In this document: positions 31,763-44,600 of the stretch, one piece after another
How the letters are laid out: each line of letters opens with the position of its first letter
Numbering within the stretch: position 1 is the stretch's first letter
Source: Diplonema papillatum
Lineage: Eukaryota; Euglenozoa; Diplonemea; Diplonemida; Diplonemidae
Length of the DNA: 64,000 nt
NCBI GenBank assembly: GCA_030068145.1
Contig: JAPJBO010000733.1
Span: forward strand, 51,873-115,872
Direction of reading: 5' to 3'
Program-made: the position numbers and the translations under genes
The notes under the pieces: generated by a model
Seen by the model: the letters and a program-made list of their open reading frames with translations, nothing else
Databases searched by the model: none
Told to the model about the DNA's origin: nothing

Positions 31763-32215
31763 GTAGAGCAGCCTTCCGTATGAGAGTTTCCGCGGGCCTC
31801 CGAGGGCTGGTGATACTCCTCGCGGGGGAGTGCGCCGTGGGCGCGCTGTTCGACGGGTTCTTGGAAGACGCGAGCCACAAGGACATCCGCTTTTGGTCTT
31901 CGCGCGACCCGAGCGCGTTCGTTCCGGAGGGCACCGCCGGGTGCGAGAAGGTGACACTCGACGGGAAGCTGCCGATAGCCTGTTCCCGCAGTCCAAAGCT
32001 CAGCGAAGGAAGACGGGTGACAGTTCTACGACGGGAAGTGCGCAGAACTTCTTGCGGACAAAATGTGCCTATCACCGCTTTCCTTCGGTACAACCTTAAC
32101 CCTGTGCAGGATTCTCTTTTCTCAACCGAACACGGAAAAAAAAAATTGGCACAAAGTCCAAGATCGCAAAACGCTGAGCATCCCCAGAGCACAAAAAAAG
32201 ACAAGAAGCACCAGG
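31763..32215 (+). pseudogene. Partial copy 1 of the 5' end of the giant receptor gene
   Basis: From the ATG at 31780 the first 55-60 codons match the receptor start at 32674 (RASAGLRGLVILLAGECAVG with one substitution, then SHKDIRFWSSRDPSAF). After TLDGK the sequence departs from the receptor and the frame stops at 32236-32238. As written it encodes a signal peptide plus the first part of a lectin-like domain. Truncated duplicate, or possibly an alternative first exon. Confidence 0.75.
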
Positions 32216-32655
32216 CTTGTCAACAGCCTTCCTTATGAGGGCTTCCGCGGGCCTCCGAGGGCTGGTGATACTCCTCGCGGGGGAGTGCGCCGTGGGCGCG
32301 CTGTTCGACGGGTTCTTGGAAGACGCGAGCCACAAGGACATCCGCTTTTGGTCTTCGCGCGACGCGAGCGCGTTCGTTCCGGAGGGCACCGCCGGGTGCG
32401 AGAAGGTTACACTCGACGGGAAGCTGCCGATAGCCAGTTCCCGCAGTCCAAAGCTCAGCGAAGGAAGACGGATGACACTTCTACGACGGGAAGGGACACA
32501 AATGTGCCTATCACCGCTTTTTCCTTCGGTACAACCTTAACCCTGCAGGATTCTCTTTTCTCAACCGAACACCGAAAAGAAAAATTGGCACAAAGTCCGA
32601 GATCGCAAAACGCTGAACACCCCCAGAGCACAAAAAAAGACAAGAAGCACCAGGC
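32216..32655 (+). pseudogene. Partial copy 2 of the 5' end of the giant receptor gene
   Basis: The ATG at 32235 lies 455 bp after copy 1 and 439 bp before the real start. The signal peptide and SHKDIRFWSSRDASAF match the receptor; the frame stops at 32538-32540. Copies 1 and 2 share about 230 bp of downstream sequence (CGAAGGAAGACGG, CCTATCACCGCTTTTCC) that the receptor lacks, so they duplicated as one unit. Confidence 0.8.
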
Positions 32656-32673
32656 TTGTCAACAGCCTTCCTT

Positions 32674-35600
32674 ATGAGGGCTTCCGCGGGCCTCCGAGGG
32701 CTGGTGATACTCCTCGCGGGGGAGTGCGCCGTGGGCGCGCTGTTCGACGGGTTCTTGGAAGACGCGAGCCACAAGGACATCCGCTTTTGGTCTTCGCGCG
32801 ACCCGAGCGCGTTCGTTCCGGAGGGCACCGCCGGGTGTGCGAAGATGACGCTCGACGGGAAGCCCGGCCGGTCTGCCCGCGTGCTGTCGGAGGCGGAAGG
32901 TGATCGGATGCGGTCGCTGCACACGCCGTACACTCGCGGGCATATTGACGGCACGGATATCGCCGTGGAGGGAACATGGGCGTGGTCCGATGGGGCTGTC
33001 TTCTACAGGGACGGGTTTTGCACGCAGGCGCACTGCGCCTGGGGGGTAGACCAGCCGGACAACTCGAACAACGAGGACCATCTCGAGCTCTTCGCAGACA
33101 ACCGGTGGAACGACGTGCCGGCGAATTTCCAGGAGGTGTTCTACTGCGAGTTTCCGTGCAGGTCACACGCGGACTGCGAGGGGCCGCTGCACTGCACGCC
33201 GCAGGGCCGGTGCGCGGAAGACGGGACGGCGTACACCGCGCTGAGCGGCGTTTGGAGCCTCGGCGCGGACATCGACTTTTGGGTCTCGAACGAGAGCATG
33301 AGCTCGCTCGCAGAGGCTGACCGAAACTGCGGGAGCATGTTCCGGGGGGGTCGTCAGGGCCGGCCCGCGATGGTGCTAAGCGCGGCGGAGGAGGCGCGCC
33401 TCGTGGCGGCGAACCCGCAGTCGAAGTCGATCGGCATCGGCGGGCGGTACTCCGCCAGCGCGGACCAGTGGCAGTGGCCGGACGGCAGCCCGGTGTCCTC
33501 GGGGACCTACTGCCTGCAGAGCTACTGCGGGTACTTCAACCCGGGCGGACACGTGTTTTCGTACATAAAAATTCTACGCCCCAGGACCTGGGCAGGGGCG
33601 AATCTCGAAAAGGTTGACCTCGCGTGCGAGTTCCCCTGCGTGACGGACGCCGACTGCACCGCCCCAGGGCACATGTGCCACTGGCAAGGTCGCTGCGTGG
33701 TGAAGGCAAAGGCAGCTTGTGCTGCATACGCCAAGACAGCGTTCAGTACCGGGTACATGAGCGAAGGGGACGACCTCATGTTCTGGCTCAGCACCACCGT
33801 GGAATGGGGTTCCTTCGCCCGTTTTCGGTGCGGTGAAATGTGCTACGATGGTCGTCGTGGGCGGGGTTCCCGAATCAAGTCGGACTCCGAGTATGACAGG
33901 ATCGCCGCCCTCTTGCAGGACAACAACCTCCAATGGGCATACCTCGCCGGGGCGAACGACGTCGCCAAGGAGGGGACGTTTTACTGGGACGCTGACGAAA
34001 AACCCATGTCCATCAAATTGCCGAACGGCGAGAACGACTGCCGGCAGCACGACTGCTATTGGGAAGGCGACCAACCGGACAATGCCGGCAACGAGGACTA
34101 CCTTTTGATGTGGAACCACCACACGGAGGGTGTCCTTCTGAATGACTACCTGAACAGTCAGGTCATTTACGTCTGCGAGTTCCCTTGCACGCGCGATGCC
34201 GACTGCAAGAACTCCAGCTACATCTGCGACGGCCAGGGGCGCTGCACCATGAAGGACCAGTGCGCGAACTACGGCAAAGTGTTGCTGAGCGAGGGCGTGC
34301 TGGAGACGAGCGCCGACGACATCGCGTTCTGGCACTCGGGGGCCGCGGCGGTCGCGTCTCGGGGCGATCACGTCGACCGGTGCGCGGATCTGTGCTATCA
34401 CGGGAGGAAGGGTAGACCCCTCCGGGCCCTCACCTCCCAGGATGCGAACAGGGTGGCGCAGTTCACCGGGGCCCGGATGGATGGCTACCCCAGCGTGAAC
34501 CAGGCGCTGTGGAAGTGGATGGACGGCACGCCTTTTTACGACGGCGCGTCGTCGACCCAGAATGTGGTGCCGGGATGCCTGCAGGACCACTGCGCATGGC
34601 CCACGGGTCAAGCCTTCGACGCGGCTCTGCCGTCGACCCACATCGCCATTAATCCCGACGGGGAATGGCTGCCGAGTGCTTCTGTCACCCCGTCGTCTTT
34701 TCTCTGCGAGTTCCCGTGCGTATCCGACGAGGATTGCAACGACGGCGCCGACCCGGCGGGGCTGTCCCGTGTGTGTCACTCGCAAGGGCGGTGCGTTGTG
34801 CAAAGCAATTGCTCTGGCGTTGGAGACGAGATCCTGAGTGCGGGCAAGTGGTCGATCGCCGCCACGGACATCCGGTTCTGGGCGTCTGAGAGTAAGCACG
34901 TGCACACCGACAACGTCGACGCGTTCTGCGCGGGCCTATGCCACGACGGAAGGGCCGGCCGGCTCGCCAGGATCACGTCTGAATCCGAGCAGCAGCGCGT
35001 GTCGAACCTCGGCGTGGCCGGCGGCCTCATCGACGGCAACGACCTCACCGAGGACGGGGTGTGGATGTACTCGGACGGGACCGTCTTCTGGACGGAGCGG
35101 CAGAATTGCCTCCAGGAGTACTGCAACTGGCTCCCCACGCGGCCTCTCACCCAGTCCCCGAGTTTGAGCTACTTGAGCATGACCCCAACGGGGCCCTGGA
35201 CTGACGTCTCCGCGGGCACGTACCCGTTCTACTGCGAGTTCCCGTGTATCGGCGACGCGGATTGCAACGGCGAAGACGTCCTGTGCCCCCCGTACAAGTG
35301 CACGGCGCTGGGGCGGTGCGTGGTGAACCCGAAGTGTTTCAAGACGACTGACTGCAAATACCTGCGGCTGGAGGACGCGTGCTCGGCGAACGAGCGGTGC
35401 GAGTGGGTCGACGTTCCGAATCAGATGGGAACGTGCGCGTCGAAGCCGTGCCGACAGGCCACGAAAGATGCCTGCACGGCGGTCGCCACGTGCGAGTGGA
35501 GCACGGCGTGCGCATCCGACGCGTGCATGGAGAAACGATGCACCTCAGACCTCCGCGACGTGTGCGTCACCGACGAAAGGTGCGCGTGGGAGGACCCTCT

Positions 35601-38600
35601 TCAGCCCGACGACTGCGAACGCGCGGTCTGCGGCGAATACGCTTCCGAAGGCTGCTGCCGGCGCCAGCCGCACTGCGAGTGGAACACAGCCGCGTCGCCG
35701 GCGTTTTGCAAGGAGGAGCGCTGCCGCGCTGAGCACAAAACCGCCGCCGACTGCTCCGCCGACGAGTCCTGCATTTGGCAGGACGGCGCGTGCGAGAAGG
35801 TGGAATGCCCGGGGACCAACGAGTGCGACTGCAAGCGGGCGAAAGGGTGCATCTGGGACGAAGGCGCGAAAACGTGTGCGAGCGAGGCATTCGTGCTTTG
35901 CCCGGCGGTCGACGTGGTCGTCCTGCTGGATGGATCGAGCACCATGGCGATGTCGTTCGGCCGGCATCCGCACGGCTTCTTCGCGCTGGTCGAAACCCTG
36001 CGCGACTGGATCGAGCAGCTGCCGCTGACCGGGACGAAAGCGGGCGTCGCCGCCACAGCCCAGACACCCGGCATGCGCGTCGGGTTCGTGCAGTACGCCT
36101 CTCTCCACAACCTCCCGGTGGCTTCCGTCGCGGCCGCAGCCCTCGGGGGGACAGGCGGTTCGGTGTCGGGCGACGCCGGCCAGCTGTCCGCCGACCTCGA
36201 CTGGCACGAGGACAACTTCATCAACGGCGCGTCGAAGGTCGAGAAGGGGCTCGCGCTCGCCAAGCAGCTGTTCGACGCCACGCTCCAAACCAGCCCGCGG
36301 GTGAAGGTGATCTACATCATCTCCGACGGCCCGGCAAAGGACAGCGAAGCGGTCTCCGCTGCGAACGGCGCAGGTACTAGAATATTTCGAGACTGGAGGT
36401 CCTATGAACATGCAATGTGAATAGCCTCTATTCGAGCCAACCCCACTTTTCTGTAAACGAGTTTGAAAGTGTATTGTTTTTGACTGGATTTAGTGGCGAG
36501 CTAGCTTTTCCCCCCCCTGCCCATAAGCATAAGGGTGGCACAGTGAGCTGGCTTCGGCCTTCAGGCCGGTAGGCCCGGGTTCGGACCCCGCCCATGACAC
36601 CTTTCCGGTCGGGGATTGTTTTCGAGGTTTGTTGCATTTCTGGGTCTAATGTGCCCGAAATTTGCGTTTTTTGCGGAGTTTCTCAGAATCTCGCGGTATT
36701 TGGGTCACCCTGTCGGCCCCGGAAGAGGGCCGGCGGGGAGGGGACGGACGGGAAAAGGCTGCCCGAGGGGGGCGGCGGGGGGGGTCCGGGGGGGGCGGCC
36801 CCCCCCCGGGTACGAGCGCCAAACCTTACCCGTGCTGGGTGGGTCGGAGGGGGTGTCCCCCCCCGGGTGCCAGCGCCAAACCTTTCCCGTACTCGGTGGG
36901 TCGGGAGGGGTCCGGGGGGGGTGTCCCCCCCCGGGTACGAGCGCCAAACCTTACCCGTGCTCAGGTGGGTCGGAGGGGGGTGTCTCCCCCCGGGTGCCAG
37001 CGCCAAACCTTTCCCGTACTCGGTGGGTCGGGGGGGTCCGGGGGGGTCCCCCCCCGGGTACGAGCGCCAAACCTTACCCGTGCTCAGGGCATCGGTGTCG
37101 GGGGTCTCCCCCCGGGTGCCAGCGCCAAACTTTTCCCGTACTCGGTTCGGGGGGGTCCGGGGGGTGTCCCCCCCCGGGTACGAGCACCGACCTTAGCTTC
37201 ACCCAGACGTTACCACCCTGGCCGAACTTCGCTTCGTGCCCGTACCAGCGCTTAGCACCAGAACTTAGCAACGCCCGAACTTAGCTTCGCCCGAACTTAG
37301 CTTCACCCGAACTTTACTGTTCCCCGAACTTTACAGGGGGGGGCTAAATACAACGAGCGCCCGTTGTATTCAAAGCGTCAAGCTCAAAATGCAGGTTCGC
37401 GGCAGAACGTGGTCTTCGAATACAACTGTCCTGGAATACAACTGTTTTTCCATGCTAATCAACCGTCGGTTTCCGTGCCCGAGCAGATTTCGAGCAGCAG
37501 TTCATACTTCGCAGTCGGTCTGACTCAGACCGACTCGGACCGGTACTTCTTTCCGAGTCAGAAAAAAGTCAGACGGCCGTCTGACTCGGACCCCCGGTCG
37601 CCGTCCAGGCCGGCTTTGTCGCCGCAACTTGGCCCGCAAGAAGTGAGTCGAACAGGCCGGGCTCGCAGCCGGCGCCCAGGCTGACCCCGCCGCCGCAAGC
37701 GGCGAGGCCGACGAGGCCCACCATGCAGCTGCCGGCCAGGCCGCTGCCAGGCGGACCTCCCCTCCGCGAGCGGCGCTGTCGGACAGGCCGTCACTGGATC
37801 CGGAAGTAGCAGCAGCGTTTCAGCCACAGGGTCGACTCGAGCGTGAACCTCACCCTGGTCCTGGAACCCTTTCACAAACTTTCAGGACTCCAAGTCCGAC
37901 TCTAGTTCGGAATCGGACAAGCCCGAATCGGAAGTGGACTCGTCGGGACCTCCCCCCACGAAGTCTGATGACGAGTGGCGGAGGGCCGGGCGGACCGCGG
38001 TCCGACCGGCTGGACAGGGATGGACCGGACCCCGGGGTGGCGGATCGGGGGCGAGTGCGCCGCAACCGGACCAGTTCCTGGTCCGGTTGCGAAATGGAAG
38101 CAGCCGGCCGAGGCGCTGCGGAAACAGGAACCCAGCCGGACGCCCTGGGATGCTCGGGGGCGACCCACAACCAACGTAGGCCGGCATCGCGCTCGCCGGT
38201 CGACACGCCGGCTACCGTTTGCCGCCAACCAGGCGCCTCCGAGGACCCCTGGGAGACTCCCCCATCCAGGCTCACATGGGCCAGGCTGGGTTCGTGCCGA
38301 CGGAGGCCAGCTTTCCGTCGGAGGACGCCGGAGAGGTTTGGACGAACTTCTTCCGGCCCAGGCCCTCGGCATCCAGTCCGAAGGAAACGCCGACTCGCAG
38401 CGAGCCCTAATCAATCTTAGAGGCTTCACTGAAACGAGAATAGTGCAGAACTCCAGTGAAACAGCACTATTCCAAGACAGTAGTATTCAACGGAACAAGG
38501 AGAAAAAACTAGGGAAAAAAATCAGTAGTTGTATTTAGCGGCGGTAGTTGTATTCCAAGAAAGTTGTATTTAGCCCCCCCCTGTAACTGCTGCCTCCAGT

Positions 38601-41600
38601 CTCGCCACGCGCCGGCCTTAGCCGAGCGCACGTACTTCATTGTATACGCACCTGCTTTGTGGGAAGTACTTGAGGAGGATGCGTAAACGTGCTGTAGCCC
38701 ACATGAAACACAGGTGGATCTGGGTTGAGTGGCAGGCGCAGTCGTTCAACAAGAAGATGAAACTAAGCACCAGCATCTGACACACATACGGGCGTACAAG
38801 ACAACACCGTGTGCGGAACGAAGACCAACCTCGAGCATTCTCTGGTGAAAGCATCTCTCTCACATGTACGTTGGATACTAGGGGTTGGGGGTAAAATCCT
38901 GGCTTGATGTTTGGATCGGGAAGGCAACCTTAGCCTTCTGCTTAGACAAAACACTGCCTCTTCTTATGCATGTTTGATGCTGCGTCAAGTCTTCTTCGGC
39001 ACCGAGCTTGCACCGCCTAACTCCGACTACGAACGCTGCCTCTTTTCATGCATGTTTGATGCTACATCAAGCGGGCTTGCACCGCCTAACTCCGACTACG
39101 ACGACTGCGACTCAGTTGACGACAGTCAGGGCGACCACGGGGCACCCTCCCGTTTCAGTCTCCATAGGTAGGAAGGCGTCCTTCAATACTCGAAGACCGA
39201 GTCTGACACGCTCTGCACGGGCGTTCGCGGGGGGGAGGGATACAAAAGCGTGCTTGTACTCAAAATGATCTCGTCTGGTGTGACCAAAATCGGGGGTCGC
39301 CCGGGGTTTGCCAGGGGTTCGCCTTGGGTTTGCCGGGTTTGTGCGTGGGTTAGCACTGCGACACCAGGGGTTGAGGCCGGAGAGGAGGCAGAGATCCAGA
39401 TTCTTGGCAACGCTGTTCTTACCGGGTTTATAGAAGGGCGCGGATCACACGAATACACGCGTGGGGGACCCAAGACTAATTCAAAGCGACTTTCTTTACA
39501 GTCTTTCTACAACGTAGTCTATTCATGAAAATCAACTACATATAAAAGGTGTCACGGGATAAGCCGGCAGCCGCTGCTTAACGGGGTTCATGTACTTAAA
39601 AGAACTCAGTGCTGAACGGCTACACCACTTCATCTTTAGCCATACTTCAACCTTCTTGGTGTCGGTCGCAGCACTTAAAAACTTCGTAGTTAAAGTGTAA
39701 CCGTGTATGTAAAAGTGTTTAATCATGCCCACATCCCTCATACTACCCGCCTCCCAGCCTCAATGGTCAACCGGAGACCCTAAACCACCGAACCTCTAAA
39801 CCACAACAAACGCTAGACTAATTCAAATCAACCCCGGACAGGCACTCCTTTGGGCGACCTTCGAACCGACGACGTCGACGTATTCGGCATCCTCATCCGG
39901 CGGACCGCCGCCACCACTCCCGCCGACACCGCCGCGCTGGGGTCCTTGAAGCTGCTGCTATCGGCCGACGTGGACGACCACGCCGCGGCCCTCGAAATGC
40001 ACGCGCTCGCGGACAGCGTCTTGTACCGCATCTGCGACCCGACAGGGCCGTTCGGCGACGCCCTGGCGGCGAAGACGAACGAGCCGGCAGTTGCCGGGAA
40101 GCACAAGCCGTGCTTCGTGTACGCCGAGAGCCACGCCTGCTCGCTGGACTCCGGGTGCGCGTGGGACGGCGTCGAGCGGGAGTGCGTCGACTCCGTTTGC
40201 GTCCGGATCTGCGACGCCGGGGCGTGCGCGTTGGCACCAGGGCACCTATGCGAGTGGAGCGCCGGCGATGGATGCGTCAAGGCGACGGTTTGCGCGCTCA
40301 CGGACAAGGCGGCCTGCGAGGCGTCTCCGCAGAAGTGCTCGTGGGCCGCAGCGGCGTGCCGGAAGACTCCATGCGTGAGCGTCGGTTCCGAGCTGGCGTG
40401 CGCGACGGATCCCGACGACTGCACCTGGTGGACCATCAACGGCGCGGCGCACTGCATCGAGACTCCGTGCAAAGGCCTGACACCGGCCGCATGCGAGGCA
40501 GATTCGCTCTGCGCGTGGACAACCGTCGATCCGTGCGACCCGCAGGCGGGATCGTCCTGCCAGCTTGCGGGGTGCATTCTGTACCGAAACCGCACCGAGT
40601 GTCTCGCTGACTCGCGGTGTATGCTCGACCCCGACGACCAGTGTCAAAACGACCCGTGCTTCGAATACGCCGACGAGCTCTGCTGCGACCGGCGCGCCGA
40701 ATGCGCGTGGAACACCAGCACCTCGCCCGCGTCCTGCCGGCTGGGCCCGTGCTATGCGGTGGGAACCGAGCCGGCCTGCGAGGCCGACGAGGCGTGCATG
40801 TGGGCGGCCGCGGCGGGCGGGTGCGTGGACCTGGATTGCCGGGCGTTCGGCGCGCAGTGCGCGTGCAACCAGCGGCCCGGCTGCTTCTGGAAGAACTCGC
40901 GCGTGCCGGAGTGCACGGCCGCGAAGTACGGCGTGTGCCCGACGATGGACGTCGTCGTGGTGTTCGACGGCTCGCTGAACATGAACCAACAGTTCGGCCG
41001 GCACCCGGCAGGCTTCGTCGCGGTCATCGAAGCCCTGCGAACCTGGGCCAGCGAGCTTCCTCTGAGCTCTGAATCCGCGTCCATCGGAGACGAGTCTCCA
41101 AGGGCCACGGAGCTTGTGCGGCTGGCGTTCGTGCAGGCCGTCAGCGTCGCGTCTCCCTCCGACGCGGTTTCCGGGGTTGCTGTTGCGCCCGCAACGGGCG
41201 GCAGGCTCTCAGGAAACCGGACGGAGCTGCACGCGGACTTGGACTGGCACGAGGACGTGCAGGGGCCGGGGATGGCGGCCGGCTTCACGCCCGCGCTGCG
41301 CAAGGCGAACCGTGTGTTCGAGCGGGATGTGCCGATGGCGGACGAGACGAGGCGCCGGGTCCTGCTCGTGGTCTCCGGCGGTTCGTTCGACGCGTCCCTA
41401 GCGGACGCCGAAGTCGACAACCTCGAGCTGCTGGGCGTCGAGCGCTTTGGCATCGCGCTGCGCAGGGCCGAAACGGCCACCGCCGCCGACAAAGCGGCCA
41501 CCGCGTCGCTCGGGAAGCTGGTGTCGCCGTTGACGGATCAGCACGTAGTGAGCGCGCTGGTCGACGAGTTGCCCGGCATTTTGGGCTCGATCTGCGACCC

Positions 41601-44600
41601 GAACGCGGCCTGGGGCAGCATCGTGATCACCGAGCAATCGCGGGTGTCGCCGGACCAGCACTTGCCGTGTGTGCACCACCTCAGGGAAACCCCGTGCAAG
41701 GCCGACCACGGGTGCGCGTGGGACCCCGCCGCGGCGGCGTGCCGGAACTCGCCGTGCCTTGCGGTCTGCGGCGCGGCGGCGTGCCCGGAGGTCGCGGCCG
41801 CGAACTGCACGTGGGGCGGCGTGTTCTGCATCGAAACGCCGGCGAACGACTGCGAGTGCGACTTCGGCGGCCTCGAGCGATCCGTCGCGGAGCACCTTTG
41901 CGGCGATGTCCGCACCTGCCGGTGGAATGCGACCAGTGGGTCCTGCCGACGGGACGTGTGCGGGGCTGGGTCCACTGCGAGGGCGACGTGCGCCAACAAC
42001 GGGCAGACCTGCGTGGAAGCTGGGTCCGGGGACAGCCTGTGCCCCAGCTGGTCCTGCGACTGCGTCGCGCCGCAGGCGCTGGTGCAGCAGCCGCTGGAGC
42101 AGGCTGCGACGTGCGTCCTGTCCGAGTGCGCGACGCAGTGCGCGTCTTGCGTCGCGGCCGCCGGCTGCGGCGAGCACCAAGTCTGCAAGGACCCCGACAT
42201 CTCCCCGAGTGCCCTCAACGACTGGTCCTGCGAGTGCCTCCCGCCGTACTCCGGCGCGGCGCTGGGCCGAAGCGCAGCTTGCCGCATCGACGAATGCGCC
42301 GTCGAATGCCCGCACTGCGCGAACGGCACGTGCAGCGCGGCGATGTTTAACCAAACGTGCGTGGACCCCGACCACGCGACGATGGGCGACTGGCGGTGCG
42401 TGTGCCCGTACCCGGCCAACCAAAGCGGCCTCGCGATGGCGGCGCCGAGCTGCGACGTCGACGAGTGCCTGTTTTACGGCGGCGTGTGCGCGGGCGCGGA
42501 GCAGACGTGCGTCGACGGCTCGCTGTTCGAGCTGGACAACTGGCGGTGCGTGTGCCCGCCTCCGGCCGTCGGCACCGGGGTGAAGGCGGTCGCGGTGTGC
42601 CGAATCTACGAGTGCGAGGCGAACTGCAGCACGTGCGCCGGCGGGCTCTGCGGGGAGAGCGCGGTGGCTCAAACGTGCCGGGACCCGGACCCCAGCGACA
42701 CGTCGCTCGGCGACTGGGTCTGCGTCTGCCCCGACAACGAGACGACGGCCGTCGCTGCCGTGGCGAATTGCGCCCTCGACGAGTGCGCCGACCCTTGCGA
42801 GTCCTGCGCGAACGCGACGTGCGTGGATGCCGGACAGAACTGCACGGATCCCATCCCGTTTTCGAACTTCCTCGCGGACTGGTCGTGCGCGTGCCCTTTC
42901 CCGTCGAACGCGTCGGCTACCGCGGCCGCGGTGCCGTCGTGCGACTTCGACGAGTGCTGGCACCACGCCGCGTTCTGCGCGGCGGCCGCAGCGAACCAGA
43001 GCTGCTGGGACCCCGACGCCTCGGTCGCGGGCGACTGGCGGTGCGTCTGCGACGCGCCGGCGCTCGGCAGTGCGCCGGCGGGGTTCGCCGCGTGCGCGAT
43101 CGACGAGTGCGAGGCGGCGTGCGCCACGTGCGAGCAAGGCGCCTGCGCCGCGGGGCCGGTCGCCCAGGCGTGCTCCGACCCCGACCACGACTCGCTCGTG
43201 CTCTCCGATTGGACCTGCACCTGCCCGTTTTCGAACGCAACCGCCGTCGGAACACCGGCGAATTGCGACTTCGACGAGTGCACCGAGATATGCCCGGGGT
43301 GCGCGAAGGGCGCGTGCGCGGCCAGCGGGCAGGTTTGTAGGGACCCGGCGCCGAAGTCGTACTCGCTCGGCGACTGGACGTGCTCGTGCCCGTTTCCGGC
43401 GCCGTACCGGTCGGTCGCCGGCCCCGTCGGGGACTGCAGCTTCGACGAGTGCACGGTGCACAACGCGACGTGCACGGACGCGGGGCAGGACTGTGAGGAT
43501 GCGGAGTTGGGCGCCGGCGGCGGCGACTGGCGGTGCGTGTGCCGGGCGCCGCTGGCCGGCAACGCGACCGCGGAGCCGTCCGAATGCACCGTCGACGAGT
43601 GCGAGGCGGAGTGCGCGACGTGCGAGGACAACGCGTGCCTGAGCGACCACGTCGCTTTGCAGCACTGCGTGGAGCCGAACTCCAGCGCGCTGTCGCTGTC
43701 GGACTGGCTCTGCCGCTGCCCGGCGTCGGTGGTGACCGCGCTGGGCGGCGCCGCGAACTGTCCGCTCGACGAGTGCGTCGAGTCGTGCGACACGTGCCCG
43801 AAGGGCGCGTGCGCGGACGCGAACCAAACGTGCCACGACCCGTTTCCGGGGTCGAAGACCCTCGGCGACTGGACGTGCGTGTGCGGCGCGCCGTCGGACC
43901 TGACGGCCGTCGCCGGGCCCGTCGACAACTGCTCTCTGGACGAGTGCCTGCTGCACGGGAAGACGTGCGCGGCCGCGGGGCAGACGTGTGTGGACGAGAA
44001 CGCCCGCGTGGAGGGTGACTGGCGGTGCGACTGCGTCACGCCGTTGGTGGGCAGCGCCGTGAAGGGGGCGGCGGCTTGCTCGATCGACGAGTGCGCGGCG
44101 GTGTGTCCGACGTGCGCGAACGTCACGTGCTCGGAGGGGGCGGTGGTGCAGGTGTGCAAGGACCCGAACCACGGCGAGTTCACGCTGCTCGACTGGTTCT
44201 GCACGTGCCCCTTGCCGCCCACGAAGGTGGCCGTCGCGAACGCCGCCGACTGCCCGTTCGACGAGTGCGAGGAAACCTGCGCCGCGTGCGCGCTGGGCGC
44301 GTGCGCCGCCGCAAACCAATCGTGCCGCGACCCGAACCCGACGTCCCAGTCCCTGTCCGACTGGACGTGCACATGCGCGCCGCCCGCCAGCCAGTCGTCC
44401 GTAGGGTCCCCCGCCGCCTCCTGCGCCTACGACGAGTGCACGGTGCACACCTTCACCTGCTCCTTCGCGAACCAGGGATGCCACGATCCCGACCAGTCCG
44501 CCGCGGGCGACTGGATGTGCACCTGCAAGCAGCCGCTGCAGGGAAACGCGTCGCAGAGCGCCGCCGCGTGCTCCATCGACGAGTGCGTTGCGAACTGCGT

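Larger units (their letters stand above)
36374..39841 (+). other. 3468-bp GT-AG intron of the giant receptor gene
   Basis: The donor is CGCAG|GTACTAG and the acceptor CGGACAG|GC. The cut is in phase 1 and falls inside the first vWA domain. The two halves join to a domain that lines up with the second vWA (FGILIRRTAATTPADTAALG beside FGIALRRAETATAADKAATA), which confirms the splice. The intron contains a tRNA-like SINE head, GC-rich tandem repeats, a 1250-bp TIR element and repeats R4 and R3. The polypyrimidine tract is weak. Confidence 0.85.

Noticed and set aside
34881-34900. Hairpin-array word GAGAGTAAGCACG inside the receptor gene
   Set aside because: A short chance match within codons of the fifth lectin-like domain; the ACTTGTTC box is absent.
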